From Arthonia radiata (Eukaryota; Ascomycota; Arthoniomycetes; Arthoniales; Arthoniaceae): a stretch of DNA of 64,000 bases. The position numbers were made by a program, and so were the translations under genes. The DNA is taken from assembly GCA_002989075.1 (NCBI GenBank), contig PSQN01000014.1, positions 372,001 through 436,000 of the forward strand, written 5' to 3'. A model generated the notes under the pieces. The model saw only the letters and a program-made list of their open reading frames with translations, had not been told where the DNA came from and did no database searches. Positions 1-11,627 of the stretch are shown one piece after another. Numbering within the stretch: position 1 is the first letter of the stretch; the number at the start of each line of letters is the position of its first letter.

Positions 1-2198
1 CTGTATAATCGTTCTCCTTGCCGAGCGATATGTCACTGGGATGCGCGGTATTCCTCGGCTCTGGACAGCATTTTACAGCTACGAATGGTCCATCTGGAGC
101 GTATACTTTCGATAGTGCCGGTATTTGGGCTGCGGAGATGGTGACATGGTAAAGTGAAGCTCGGAGTGCAGCTGCTCTCTACTTTGGGATACCTGGTTGA
201 CATTTTGCGGGTGCTCAGGGTGCATTGACCTACTTTTGATGATAACGTGTGAGACTTCCGACATCTGCCTACCTTAGGTGCGCCAGTCAAGTGCCCGTGG
301 TAGCCGTGGTTTGGGACCGGATAGCTGGAGGCTTGTCGGCTATGAGGTTTATGGCGGAGTGGCATTATTCACAGTCCTTGCCTTTGGTCCGTTGCATTTT
401 CAGGCTGTTTGCACTTTGTATAGCGATCTACGGCTATCGCGGAGGCTCCAGCATTCAGTTGCTGATATAACGCAGCGGTCACGTTTAAGACGAGGCTTGA
501 TGCGTACTACAAAGTAAGCAGTCGAAATGCTGCGCGGCATGCGTGCAGTCTCACCATCACGTTCTCGGACGGCGCTTGTGGATAGCGTGTCAAGACTTGT
601 GGTACGGCGGTAGAACTGGTCGCCTTGGTGGGTATGAGTGGGCTGCCAGACCGCAGGCCTACTCTGTACCGGAGGCTGCGCGATGCGTATGCCGTTCATT
701 ACGTTTCCTGTTCTGATTTTATACTTGATATGACGCTGACAGCCAGAAATCTCCTGATCCCAGTCCGGATCCAGAACGTGCAATCTTTGGGGAGCGTTGC
801 AGTCTTGCAGCTCAAGCCCAGTCTAAAGTCTAGAAGCTAACGATGTGTCGGCTGTTAGAGTGGCCAGTGAACCTTGCCTCATGGTGCGCGGGCACTCAGT
901 GCTTCGTATTTTTTGGTGCGCAATTTTGGGCCATCCAGTGGCCACTTGGGGTTGTGGCATAGCTCTGTGGGGTGTGGTGAAAGACTGGGTTGGAGTAACA
1001 ATGTCAATGCAGCTCGAGTCAGGTATTGCGTTGCGTTCGCTGCGATGTTCCTTTCGTTGCCCCACTTTGGATCACGTTGTTTGTTTTTTGCTGGACTGAG
1101 CAATCTCTAGATAGCTCGTCCTGGCGATGAGCGAGCTTTCGTGGGTGAGAAGACTACGATAACGCTGGCGTTACCGTTACAGACAGAGCACTTACAATCG
1201 TAGATGCATGGCATGGATGCTGTATTGTTGATACCATGATACTTTCGTGCTTTTACAAATGGCCTGCTCCCAAAGTATTGCTTCTAGTCCTCCGGATCAA
1301 GGAATGTAGTTCCAATATCCAATTTTCCACACGTCCCGGCAAGACGAAAGTGATCTTCTCGTACGTGATGCCTATTACGTGGATTCTACAGCATTTCTCC
1401 ATGCTGCTTTCCATGACTTCATATCGCCTTAGCTCTTCTTGGTGTTGTTCTTTGCTCTTGCCATTGAACATCACTTCTTATTTGGTGGCGCGTGCGTTCG
1501 TCTCCGCCAGAATCTATGCGCAAGCAGACTTGTTCCCACAAGCAAGAAGTCTGACGCGTGGTACACGATCTCTGCCGCGGGTTTTCTTTGCCTCCATTGA
1601 ACCGCTCTTGCTTGCGTTCGTGGCCGTCTTTGAATAGTTCTATGCAGATAGAGTCGGCTTCATGAGGATATGAACAGTTTTCTTCGAAGCTTCACGTCAG
1701 TGCAACTTCTGGGCGCCATCCCACGGGTTTCTATAGCGTGCATCAGCACGAGGTTGACATCTGAATGCATGTGGAGAGGGCGCATCCAGTAACACTCCGA
1801 TGAGCGTCATGCTGGGCACTACTAAGGGCTCGTTGATACGAGTCTCCGCGTGGATGGGCCAAAGTGAGAGACTTCACAATGTCGTCCAGCTTGCAAGGCG
1901 TCTCGGACTTCCCCACGCGATGTGGGAGAGGCTTGTGAAGAATTGGTCCTGAAGAGATGCATGTAACAGCAGGATTTGCTCGTGAGCCGCCCGAAAGAAG
2001 GACCATGCTCCACAGCCCTTTCGACCAAATGCAGCAACACTGCCTGTGCCGTCGAGTGCTATGAATGTGTTTGCAACGAAGAGTGGACACCAAGATCGCC
2101 GAGTAGTCTAGCTCCAAAATCGGACTAGCTTGGTTTTCAAGATCGTCCACTCTTCTGGGAGTATTCCTGGGACGTGATGCGTCGCGTTTTGCACGTTA
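1..2198. other. Gene-free stretch, nothing supported
   Basis: Only short, mutually overlapping open frames occur on both strands. None has recognisable domain sequence, a convincing splice chain or a compositional signature of coding DNA. It could hold decayed gene fragments, but I cannot support any. Confidence 0.6.
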
Positions 2199-4000
2199 TC
2201 AAAAAATTTGACGTGTCAGAAACTCCAGATCCTTCCTAAGAGGCTCAATTACATCAGTATAGAGTCCCTTTCGAACTGTCGGGTCGTCCAGCGTGAAATC
2301 TTGGTGTGTTGTTACCCATGGGGGCTCCAAGCATGACTGGATGGCGTGGTGATAGTTGTCCGAGCATTCCAGCCTCTTGACGATACGCTGGGCCACGACG
2401 ATATCAGTGAAAGCTGTGACTTCTCCGTTGCTGAGGTCGTCGCTAGTGCGATACGCCTTTATCGGCTTTGCTAACTCGATCTCGATCAACAAGATGCCGA
2501 GAGCAAGGAGTCTGCGGTTGCTATGGCAGGCCACGATGTTCAAAGATTGAGTTTTCGGCACTTGGTCGAAGAATGTCGTCAGAAATGGTCTGTGACTGTC
2601 CAGGCCTTCTGCAGTCCGGAAGAAGGAAATGTTTTCCTTGCTCAATCCTTCTCTCAGCCAGGTGTCCTCTTGCAATCCCAACAAGGACAGCGCAACCATG
2701 AAGGCGAGCTTGCATTTGATTTTGGATCCAAGTGTCGACTCTGTGGACGTGAAAAGCTCGTGCAGCGTTATCGAGGAGCTCGGTGTTGATATCAGCAGCT
2801 GACTTGGCCTGGGTTGAAGTTGCCAAGTTTGAGGCAGACCTTGTTGCTCCTCGATCAGTCCCCGCAGCGAAAGCGTGTGGTGCGGTATTCTGTGGGCTGC
2901 ATCACATATTTTGGAAAGGACGGACAATGTATGCTGATCCTTTGACCTTTCAAAGAGAGTACGTGAGCGGGATCTCTGATTATCATCATTGCTAAATGAT
3001 TCACTTACCCGACTTTACGCACCAAAAAGCTTCCCTGACACCAATGCTGAGTTCCTCCGCCAGTGGACGTCTTGATCACAAAGTGAAAGTCGTTCTCGTT
3101 GAGGCTCGCCTTGCCGATGCAGCTCCGAATGGTCTCTAGGGAAAACCTGGCCTCATGCCGACTGGCACAGGTACAGTCCCAACATCTGGAAAGACCTTTG
3201 TACAATATCTTACCGAGCGCCCATACCTGGTCAAGGCGTCCCAACAACATCGTCTGCATGGACGTCTCTTCCTCTGTGTGCTTCGGTCTATTGACGTTGA
3301 GATTGATCAAGCGCTCCAGTTTCTTTGTCGAGCGATGTAAGTTCGTGAGATTCTCCCCACGCTTTTTGGCATTCGTCCAGAATTTCAGCCTGACCGAGAC
3401 GGTTGAGGAAGTGCGCTTGCGATCCTGGTTCTCATAAAGACCCTTCAGCTTTCGATACATCTGGTCTTCGTCCTTTCACAGCCGTCAGCGCGAGCACCGT
3501 ACGTACCACAATCGAGAGCAGGCATCGTTTAAAGAACGGGGCCAAGGGACACAGCATTCAAAAGCATGTGATCTCAAGCTTACCTTCCCTACGGCCGATG
3601 TTTGAGCATTTTCTCCATCAACGATCTGTCCAAGTAGCCTCATGATCTTTTTAATTGCTATTTCAAAGGGCACGTATCCGGCGCCAAAAAGGGACTGAAG
3701 TGCTTTCGCAATTTCATGATCAGGGGTCCAGTCCTGCAGAGAGATCTCCGATTGCAATTTGTCTTTGCGGTCTTTTGAAATTCCTGGTAAGTTCTCAATC
3801 ATGAGACCTATGATCTTGTTAATCAAGACGACCTCCATATAGAAATCTTCATAGAAAGCCTCTAGGTTTCTATCGTAGCGCTTCTCTAAGACCGCGTTTT
3901 TGATCTCGTCAACCCCTCTTGCGTACACTTTCGCAGCTTCGACGATGAACGGCAACGCTGCCAAGACGATTCCAGCGGTCTCAACACCCGTGACAGCCAT
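2199..4000 (-). CDS. DUF7580 protein (HeLo-like N-terminus, pseudokinase-like C-terminus)
   Basis: Three exons (4000-3584, 3472-3009, 2946-2199) close in frame to give 542 residues. The start, MAVTGVETAGIVLAALPFI, is the hydrophobic first helix typical of the fungal 'prion-inhibition and propagation'/HeLo-like N-terminus found in DUF7580 proteins. The C-terminal third (about 360-520) keeps the family pattern of a degenerate kinase-like lobe: a helix ending in LLGLQEDTWL, then a LALGILLIEI helix, then a block with the pattern YHHAIQSCLEPPW. Catalytic kinase residues are not visible, so a pseudokinase-like role is inferred. Known relatives are associated with fungal allorecognition and cell-death loci; the function here is inferred. 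It is divergently arranged with the large NLR at 4395, with 394 bases between start codons, which suggests a shared promoter and a functional pair. I am fairly sure of the family, less of the role. Confidence 0.82.
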
Positions 4001-4394
4001 GCCCGGACCAGGGCCTCGGCAGACCGCGCAACAACCTAATTGAGCTTATCTTGGGAGTGTAAAAGATGTCAATAGGAAGATATCGCCAGTGGAACGCAAT
4101 AAAATGGTATTTGAAAACAATGATATGCAGTCTGGGCCTTGTATGTGAGGCTGACGGATGTGCAAAGTCGTCCATCGCTTTCGGCGATGCGGGGTAAGTA
4201 CATAGTGACATGTACGTACCACTACAATTCGTTCACCCTTATCATGCTCTACGCATGTCTGAGCGTGACGATTGACCCTGAGCCACTGCCCCGTTGAAGC
4301 TGATGTCGGCTGTCTTATGTGACAAGGATGCGAATGACAACCATTTTTAGGGCATGGGTAGTTCTCCCTCAATCATTTCGCTAGCAGCCTCGGA
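4001..4394. promoter_or_regulatory. Divergent intergenic region between DUF7580 gene and NLR gene
   Basis: These 394 bases separate two head-to-head start codons and must contain both promoters. I see no specific factor site I can name. A short open frame on the plus strand begins at 4354 but runs out of frame with the NLR and is not its start. Confidence 0.5.
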
Positions 4395-7300
4395 ATGGAA
4401 AGATCAGTCAAATATTTCGCTCGCAAATGCGCAGATTCGTTTTCGAAAGCGGTTAAATTTCGTTCAGATGAAGTGGTGGAGAACGAACTTGGGCGCTTTA
4501 AGATCTGGGTCAGTCCTAGCCAACCTCATAGACCTCACCACTCATTCGCGTGGTCGTAGTCAATGTGCCGAAGGTTTCAACCACGCTCAGAGATCGAGTT
4601 ATGGGTCATGTTCAGGGAAATTCTACTGACCTGCTCGCCAGGCCGGAAACTTGGGCATATTCGCAAGTGGCAACGCTTCCGCGGATCATCGCCTTCGCAA
4701 CGACGAGTCTATCAAAGATGTGATCATCATGCTTTTAACGCGGTTGGACAAACAAGTGAAGGGAGTTTGGCAAATATCGGAGCTTTCTGAAGATGATTCC
4801 CTTGCTCAAACGTCTCCAAAAGATGGTTCCGAAGCTGAACTCTCGAGCGCATCAATATCACCAGCTTCAAGCGACACCTCCGAAGATGAACAATCAAGTC
4901 AGCAAGATGGTCGTAGGAGAAACGGCGGCGCAGGTGCAAACAAAGATATAAGCAATACCATCAGTCAGCTATACAGGCTGTCCGCCTTGGTGAAAAAGTC
5001 ACATTCGCTTCAGGAAAAGAGTAAAGTCGAGGACTTCATCCACAAAGAGAAATTTGCTGACCAGGTCAATGATTTCGGCACGTACGCCAAGTGGAAAGTT
5101 GAAAGGATGTTTCCAAACATGGAGCATTTTCTGCTCGAACGGCTCACAGCTGGTCTAACTTATCGACAGAACAAGCTCTTATACCGAAAGCTCCACCGCG
5201 AAAAGCTGAACTACGGAGTTGAAAACGCTTTCGACGCCCTTCTGACAGATGTTCCTGAGCAACGTATGATGAAGGATGACTCTATTTCCGGGAAGGCTCC
5301 ACGGACAACGAGCAACCCTGCACTTCGAGATCTTCAAAATCCGCAAAAATTTGCGGCACCGTCGACTACCAATGCGTCATCAATTGACCAAGCTCGCGCC
5401 AAATCATATCCAAAGTCGGTTGCACGTTCGCGTTTGGACACATCTGTCATTACCAGTCGCGCCAAATTTGATGTTCCTAGGCCACCTCTGCCATCCGCAA
5501 AGCACGATGAAGTGCGGTGTCCTTACTGCCCGCGCATTTTGACAAAGACAGACTTGATACCATCGAATTGGACGTAAGCTACGCCCACCGAAAATCCTCT
5601 CATGATTGCCCCGTTAACCATCGTTCTCAGGTTCCACATTCTCAAAGACATTGACCCTTACATGTGCATCTTTCCGGATTGCGACGAGTCGACAGAGCAG
5701 TATCGAACACAGGAAGAGTGGGTAGGTCATATGCAACGCGTGCACAACACGGCTTATTTTTGCCCACTAAAAGGGCATGAGACCGAGACGTTTCGCTCCT
5801 TGGAAAAATTTGACGCGCATATGAAAGTCGAGCATCATACAGAGTTCACCGAAGCACAACTTCCCACTATTCAAAAATTGAGTTGTAAGCCCGCCTCTTC
5901 TCTTTTTGGGGGTTTCAGAGGTGGCGAGCTTGAAACAGACCCAAGAGAAAATGTGGTCTGTCCATTCTGCCCATATTCGTACACTGAAGCGACGGCTGGC
6001 GCTAAGATAGGAGCTCCAAGCCGTGCTCCAAGCCTCTCTAACAATATTCAAAGACACATTGCTCGACACCTAGAGGAAGTTGCGTTGCTATCAATTCCCG
6101 AACAAGAAGAGTTTGATGCAACGTCGATCCAGCGAGCATCGGAGACCGTAATTAAGAGCGAGCGATCAGGCGATAATGACCTTCCCGCGGTTACTTGGGG
6201 TACCTGGTCGCATGAAAGTCCCACTCCTGCGGTTGATCTTATAATTCCCCCGACGGATGATCTGGACTGGTCGCAGGTGCGCAATAGCGTCACGAACAAT
6301 GTGGTTGACCACAACCGAATCCTAGAGAAGGATCCCGTGTTGCTTCCATTTGTCAAAGCAGCGATGATCGCTTCGCTGGCGAATGGGCCACACGCGGCTA
6401 CGCACGAGCAGTGGCGTCGCAACATGGATGCTGCTTCACGTGAAGCATTTTACAGGTTGTTGCGCCATCCAAATGGACTGCAAGCAATGATCGAAGGCCA
6501 GCAAAATTTCTTACTCTGTACCGCAAACGACCAAACGGTCAGAGCCATCATGTCTTGCGAAATCATTGAGTATCTGAACTCAATACACTCTCAAGGTAAA
6601 AACACTGCAGTGTGCTATGTTTATCTTGACTCTCGAACCATAGCGGATTACACTGTGGAAGAAATCCTCTCTCATATGCTGAAGCAGCTACTAGAGAAAT
6701 CATCAGGTATGCCATCGGAAATAATTGATCGAATTCGACCACAGGAGTCACTGGCGCTGCACCAAGTATCCGAAAGTCTTAAGGCTGTTGTCCTTAGCAG
6801 TTCTAACACCTTTGTTGTCGTCGACGCCTCCGTGACGTCTGGAGGAGCGCAGGTCTCTACGAGACTAGTCGAAGCGCTCTTAGAACTCCAGGTGGCCGTC
6901 AACGTCTGTCTAATGATTTTGTCAGCCCCAGCTTCCCATGACAAACAACTTTTTGCAGGCAAGCCAACTGTGGCTGTTGATTCCTTAGATCCGACCCTAT
7001 CCACAAGTGTTCAGAACGACGAGTCGGCCAAAGTAGAGTCAGCGAAAGTCATGCCGAAGAAGCAGCTCAGGCACGATCAGTACACTTGCGGATGGATCTG
7101 CGTGCTGTCATTCGAGCTAGAGGTGTGCCGCTTGATGCTTGATGAGGAGCACCATAGCCCTGAAGGGACGGCTTCAGAGTCAATGACGTATAGTTTCGGA
7201 CGTGTGGCGAAGCATAACATTGTTATCGCAAGTGGCTGTGACGGCGCTTATGGCACGGATTCGGCTGCCGTAGTGGCGCAAACGTTGTTGCGTAACTTTC

Positions 7301-10300
7301 CGAACTTTCGTTTCATTGTTTCAGTTGGTATTGGGGGAGGGGTTCCCACGGACATAAATGACGTCCGTTTGGGAGACGTCGTAGTCAGCACCCTGAAATA
7401 TTCCCAAGGTAACTTCAAGCTCTTCGAAAAGACAATGAGTCTATCTCTGACTTGTTTTCAGGTGGCCGTCCGCATCAAGATTCCGGCATACAGGATGCGG
7501 ATGGCTTTCCTAAGATAGTTGGCTCCTTGAACGCACCGCCAACAATATTGATGTCAGCATGTTCGCATCTGCAAGCTATGCAAGAGCTCGAGGAGACCAA
7601 AATGTCCGAATACCTATTCAACTTACCGATACAATTCCGAAAGCCTACTGCTCCAGACAGACTTTTCTATGCGGACTATGGTCACGTGCAGAGAGAAGAC
7701 AACGAGACCTGCGCGCGATGCGACGCACGCAAAGTAGTTCCTCGGGCAGACCGGGAGACTACCGTTCCGGAGGTGCATTACGGTATGATCGCATCAGTCA
7801 ATCGAATTGTGAAAGACGCCGTACTGCGTGACAAGCTTGCGTTGAAGAACGAGATACTTTGTTTTGAGATGCATGCGGCCGGTCTTGCGAATAACATCCC
7901 TTGTATCGCGGCAAGGGGCATTTGCGACTACTGCGATTCCCACAGGACAAATGAATGGCAGCATTACGCCGCCGCCTCGGCAGCTGCTTGGGCTAAAGAA
8001 ATGATGCAAGTGATTCCAGCTGAGACTCAAGAAGGTAAGCACATCACAGATCATCACGTTTCGCAGTGAGCGATGTTAATTCTCAAAATCAGACAGTGAC
8101 GACGGGAGAGCCGTAAAAGATTCTGATGTCACTGAAAAGCAACAAGCGGATGTGCTCCGATGGCTGTCGCCGCCAGACCCACAGATCGAACACGCCAAAG
8201 CTCTTAGCATTCGCTCCGTTCCAGAGCTTTCACCATTCCTCGCAACTGAAGTACTTGAGCATTGGGCAAGTTCGGGATCTTCCTCGTTTTACTGCCTCGA
8301 AGGGGCTCCCGGCTCTGGAAAGACTATTCTGACAGCCTCCATCGTGGAGCACTTGCTAAAGACCGCTGTTCCTAGAGGCGAGGCTGTCGCATTCTATTAC
8401 TTTGCTTACAGCGACATGAATAAAAGATCATACAACAAAATGATACGGTCTTTGACGTATCAACTTTCTACTCAGAAAGAGACAGGCTGGACGGATCTCT
8501 GGCGATTGTATTTGTCGTACCATAAAGAGATTGACTTGTCACTCATCGAGAGTAGCGCAGGGCCCAGTAATAGCGAGATGGAAAGTGTTATGATGCGCAT
8601 ACTTGGATTTTGGGATGAAACATGGCTCGTGATCGACGCTATAGATGAGTGCGAATCTGATCACGAATTTGTCAGCTGGCTTGCACGAGCATTGACGCAA
8701 GAACGACATCGACTGAACATTCTAGTCACAAGCCGCCTCGCAACAGGGATCCAATCTGAGCTGCAGAGTATCGCGAATCCGAAAACGTTCGTATCTTTAC
8801 GGGAGTGTTATCATGCTTGGATCACGAAAGCATATACACGTCATCAACTCTACGAGGGCAAAGAGTTCCAGACATGGGGTGGAAAAGACACACTGGAGCG
8901 TCTAGCAACCAGCGTCGCCGAGAAAGCGAACAGCTCGTAAGTGAACAACAAAGAATCCTATGCAGATGATGAAGTTTGCGATTGGTTGACTTTGGAGCAG
9001 GGTCGGTTTCGCAACGTGCTTACTAGACTTGCTATCCCAATGCCGCAACTTCGAAGACGCGGAGGGAGAGCTTGAAAGTCTTCCGCGGACGCTTGAAGCG
9101 ACATATGGTTTTATATTGCGAAAGATCAGTTCAGAAGCCAGGACTTCCGTAATATTCATGTTGCAGCTCTTGCTATTGTCTCAACGGCCGCTAAGGGTGG
9201 CGGAGGCCATCGAAGCTCTTGATACACATGCCGACAGCAGCCCTGTTTACTCAATCGGGCCCGTTTCGCGGCTAATGAATATCTCAGGTCTCTGTAGAGG
9301 GTTGCTTATAGTAACTCAAAATGAAACAAAAGCGATTGGCATGGACGACGAAGTCAGGTTCGCGCACTCTTCGGTAGAGGACTACTTGCAGTCGGACAGC
9401 ATAGACCCTGAGTTCGCGCAATACTTCTCGAGCGCAAACGTAAAGCAGACCGTAGTCATGGCTTGCCTGATATACTTGATGAAGTTACCACACGCAACCG
9501 ACATTGCTACAATTCGTCACGAGATGCCTTGGGCACAACAAGCGGCAGAAATTTGGTACGCATACGCTGCGGAGGTAGAAAGCGACGATACCGTTGCTAC
9601 ACGAATCTGCCTTTTCGCCACGCAACCGTGTTTTAGCACGTGGCTACAACTCATGGAGTATACTGTTGAGGGTTATCGTCCGTACTCGCCTCTTACAAAC
9701 CTTGCCTACGCGGGACTGTGGAAGTCATGTTACATGTTTATTGAACAAGAACAGGATATGCAGCTCGACCATTTGAACGATGCACTTTACGCTGCGTCTT
9801 CTGGTGGTCATTTGAAGACAGCTCAAGTATTGTTATACAACGGTGCTGATGCCAATGCGCGTAGTGGTATAGCAGAGTTCAGCGCACTCCAGGTTGCGGC
9901 ACACCAAGGTCATACCGAAGTCATCAAGCTGCTGCTCGGGGCAGGTGCTAGGATCGACTTCGGAAGTGCCGAAGGAGGTATGTCAGCGCTTCAAGTGGCC
10001 TCGCGGTACGGCAAACTCGAGGCTGCAAAAATCTTGGTCGAAGCTGGTGCTCATATCGATCAAGAGGACGATGACGGCGAAACTGCGCTTCAATCCGCTA
10101 CACGGGAAGGCCATTTGCAAGTCGTCAAATATCTGATCGAGCACGGCGCAGACGTCAACGCGATATCAGGTAGTGGCGTGGCGCTCGTGGCTGCCGCCTC
10201 AGAGGGCCATCTTGAAGTCGTGCATTGTCTTCTTGATGCGGGGGCCGATATCGAACTCGTATCCCCAGACAGAGTCGAAGGCAACGCCTTGCAAGCCGCT

Positions 10301-10459
10301 TCTGCCGCAGGCCACGAAGACGTAGTGAAGTGTCTTCTGGATCGTGGCGCCAACGTCAACACAAAGCCTGGCTCTTACAGCACCGCGCTTCAAGCAGCTA
10401 CGCGTTTCAGTCACGCAAAGATTGTGCAGATGTTGCGGGATGCCGGCGCTGAAAGCTGA
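4395..10459 (+). CDS. Large NLR-like STAND protein: C2H2 fingers, degenerate NACHT, PNP fold, NACHT, ankyrin repeats
   Basis: Six exons (4395-4508, 4642-5573, 5631-7408, 7462-8034, 8093-8936, 9001-10459) join in frame to give 1,899 residues. The 38-codon first exon ends GRFKIW and splices to AGNLGIFASG, restoring the RFKxWAGNLGA motif that opens many fungal STAND proteins. Zinc-finger pairs (CPYC, CIFPDC...H, CPFC...HIARH) occupy about 328-470. About 630-790 looks like a NACHT fold without a P-loop. Residues about 832-1130 match the PNP/UDP-phosphorylase domain of fungal NLRs (YTCGWICVLSFE, VGIGGGVP, RLGDVVVS). An intact NACHT follows, with Walker A GAPGSGKT near 1201 and Walker B WLVIDAIDECE near 1309. 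Six or more ankyrin repeats span about 1667-1895. Family knowledge points to a cytosolic sensor that oligomerises on ligand binding to the repeats; the ligand is unknown. It pairs divergently with the DUF7580 gene. Confidence 0.88.
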
Positions 10460-11627
10460 TGTTGCTGTCGATGTTGCGTAAACAGACGACAGCAGGACTG
10501 CAGTAGCGGGAAGCCGCCATGATTCTCGAATTATCTCAAGCTTCTCCTGTGAGGTGGCGGAAGAGGCTCTAATACTCATGCGCATGTGCAGCATTGGTTC
10601 CTCTATTCGCAAAAGCATGGCTTTCTGTGCATGTCATGACAGGACGCCGTCACGTCAAGACCGAGGTGTCGAGCAGATATGTAGGTATACTTGTGTCTCC
10701 AGGGTTACCATAGAGAGCTGGCGTGGCGGCTCGTTCGTGAAGATGAAGCCAATACTCGTCATGAAAGAAGGCTCCGCTGAAGGGACTTGACTCTGACAAA
10801 GGCCCGCCAATCCAACCTGACATGACAAAAGTGCTCCGACCTTGTACGCAGTCGGTTGATGGACAAAGTACCGTTATTGGTCTCATGACGATCGAACCGC
10901 TACGGGAGTACATTAATGAACGCCGAGACGTGCATATCTGGCGTGTCTTTGACGCCGTGCTCGGCGGGAGAGTCGACTCTGACAACGCAATTGCAATGGG
11001 TTGAACAAGCGAGAAAGGGTGTTCCCTGAATGAGGGAGACGAAGGACGGCGACAGTGGCGAGGCTATGGGCGAGGAGGCCTCCCTGCTCGGCTGCGGGTT
11101 GCTGGAGGGGCAGTTCTGGGGCAGTGAGCCCCTGAAACATGGCCGGTGGGACCCAACCGTAGGCGGGGCTGCGAAGCGCTTGACCGGGGCACGTGGGGGT
11201 CAAAATGGGGCCTTGAGCCCCCACATGCGGCGGTGCTTACAATGTTCTCGACAAACCCACGACAATCGTGCTCCCCAAGTAGTCCAACTCTGTCAAACAA
11301 AAGTAACTCGTGGAATCATGTAAAGCATGAAGTCTCATAAGCCAACTTCTGGGCTAGTTTGTCAGAAAACTCACTCTGACTCAAGCAAGGCAGACACCAA
11401 CATGGCTCGCAGTGGGGTCCGTATCCGCAGACACCAGGCTGCACAGCATTACCGAAGACCAGATACGGCATGATTAGGTAGATCGCATGTACACAGCTTG
11501 ACTATTCATCTGCCTGCGCAGGCAACAGCATACATATAAACATTCCATCACCCCCTCATAACTACTCCTACCACCCCGTCGACCACCCCAACCCACCACC
11601 CATCACCCCCTCCAACCCAAGCCCAAA
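10460..11627. other. Intergenic stretch after the NLR
   Basis: It contains the NLR 3' flank and, from about 11500, the C- and A-rich leader of the SIMPL gene, with many CCA/ACC runs just before the ATG at 11628. Open frames here (for example 10554-10790 and 11030-11323) overlap one another on both strands and show no domain sequence. Confidence 0.5.

Noticed and set aside
1236-1637. 133-codon plus-strand frame near the left end, and its antisense partner
   Set aside because: No recognisable domain, no leader, no splice partners; both strands are about equally open.
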